Assembly: GCA_905480085.1 (NCBI GenBank)
Contig: CAJQPD010000104.1
Span: 1 to 6,314, forward strand
Direction of reading: 5' to 3'
Length of the DNA: 6,314 nucleotides
Source of the DNA: an uncultured Acidimicrobiia bacterium
GTDB taxonomy: Bacteria; Actinomycetota; Acidimicrobiia; Spongiisociales; JAENVV01
Part shown: in pieces, positions 5,679 to 6,314 of the stretch
Position numbering within the stretch: the first letter of the stretch is position 1
Layout of the letters: the number at the start of each line of letters is the position of its first letter
The notes under the pieces: model-generated
The model's input: the letters and a program-made list of their open reading frames with translations, nothing else
Database searches by the model: none
Told to the model about the DNA's origin: nothing
Translations under genes and position numbers: made by a program

Positions 5679-6314
5679 TTAGCGACGTCCCTTCTTGGAG
5701 CGGCGACGCACGATTTCTTTGTTGCTCGCTTTGTTCTTCTTGCGGGTCCTGGCCTCCGGCTTACCCCATGGGCTCACAGGATGACGACCACCAGAAGTCT
5801 TGCCCTCACCACCACCGAGTGGGTGATCGACCGGGTTCATGGCAACGCCACGGCTTTGTGGTCGGACGCCCTTCCAGCGGTTACGTCCCGCTTTTCCGAG
5901 CTTGACCAATTCCGCTTCCGGGTTGCCAACTTCGCCAACCGTCGCCCGACAATCGAGCGACACGGTGCGCATCTCGCCAGAGGGCAGACGAAGCAAAGCT
6001 TTGTCGCTCTCTTTGGACATGAGCTGGGCCGAGTTACCGGCCGCTCGCACCATCTTGGCACCGCCGCCTGGACGCATCTCGATGGCATGAATAACCGTAC
6101 CGCCGGGGATATTGCGCATCGGCAAAGCGTTCCCTGGCCGGATATCGGCCCGCGGCCCAGATTCGATCATATCGCCGACTTTGACACCGAGCGGCGCCAG
6201 AATGTAGCGCTTCTCGCCGTCGGCGTAGTGCAGGAGCGCGATGAAGCACGTCCGGTTGGGATCGTACTCGATGCTCGCCACGCGCGACGGCACGCCGTCC
6301 TTGCTGCGCTTGAA
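5679..6314 (-). CDS. rplB: 50S ribosomal protein L2 (C-terminal part, cut by window edge)
   Basis: L2 is one of the most conserved large-subunit proteins. It is needed for subunit association and lies close to the peptidyl-transferase centre. The 211 visible residues begin [20 protein letters not shown], equivalent to about residue 67 of E. coli L2, so roughly 66 N-terminal residues lie past the right edge. Diagnostic stretches are [30 protein letters not shown] and [13 protein letters not shown]. The histidine equivalent to E. coli H229 is kept (codon 5825-5823). Two residues on, where E. coli has His, there is Leu (5819-5817). The basic tail ends [11 protein letters not shown] with a TAA stop. 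In the usual order S10, L3, L4 and L23 would lie upstream, outside the window. Confidence 0.98.
   Translation of the reverse strand, partial: FKRSKDGVPSRVASIEYDPNRTCFIALLHYADGEKRYILAPLGVKVGDMIESGPRADIRPGNALPMRNIPGGTVIHAIEMRPGGGAKMVRAAGNSAQLMSKESDKALLRLPSGEMRTVSLDCRATVGEVGNPEAELVKLGKAGRNRWKGVRPQSRGVAMNPVDHPLGGGEGKTSGGRHPVSPWGKPEARTRKKNKASNKEIVRRRSKKGRR

Overview
The window is a segment of the universally conserved S10-spc ribosomal protein gene cluster, read entirely from the minus strand, so transcription runs from position 6314 down to 1. In transcription order it holds rplB (L2, 5' end cut off), rpsS (S19), rplV (L22), rpsC (S3), rplP (L16, frameshifted), rpmC (L29), rpsQ (S17), rplN (L14), rplX (L24), rplE (L5), rpsN (S14, zinc type), rpsH (S8), rplF (L6), rplR (L18) and rpsE (S5, 3' end cut off). 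No RNA gene, mobile element, CRISPR array or clear promoter or terminator is visible, and the long plus-strand reading frames are antisense shadows.

The organism is a bacterium with moderately GC-rich DNA. The style of the L2, S3, S8 and L16 proteins, for example the [19 protein letters not shown] stretch of L2 and the ending -EVW of S8, fits Actinomycetota. The EDWKIRDYL segment of S3 recalls Acidimicrobiia. This placement is by eye and only moderately certain.

Layout: 6314-5679 is the L2 gene, followed by the only real intergenic gap (96 bases, with a 35-base hairpin). From 5582 down to 1 the genes are packed head to tail, with gaps of 12 bases or less or with ATGA/GTGA overlaps. These overlaps suggest one polycistronic mRNA with translational coupling. 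S17 and L14, which border two separate operons in E. coli, overlap by 4 bases here, so the S10 and spc parts appear joined. The products build both subunits: S19, S3, S17, S14, S8 and S5 in 30S; L2, L22, L16, L29, L14, L24, L5, L6 and L18 in 50S.

The points worth a second look lie inside this ordinary operon. First, a one-base deletion splits the L16 frame at about 3740-3742, most likely a sequence error but checkable. Second, S3 is 364 residues instead of about 230-275, with a long Ala/Glu/Asp-rich C-terminal tail. Third, a perfect 27-base in-frame tandem duplication sits in that tail. Fourth, a hairpin lies in the L2-S19 gap. I did not find a new biological system here.
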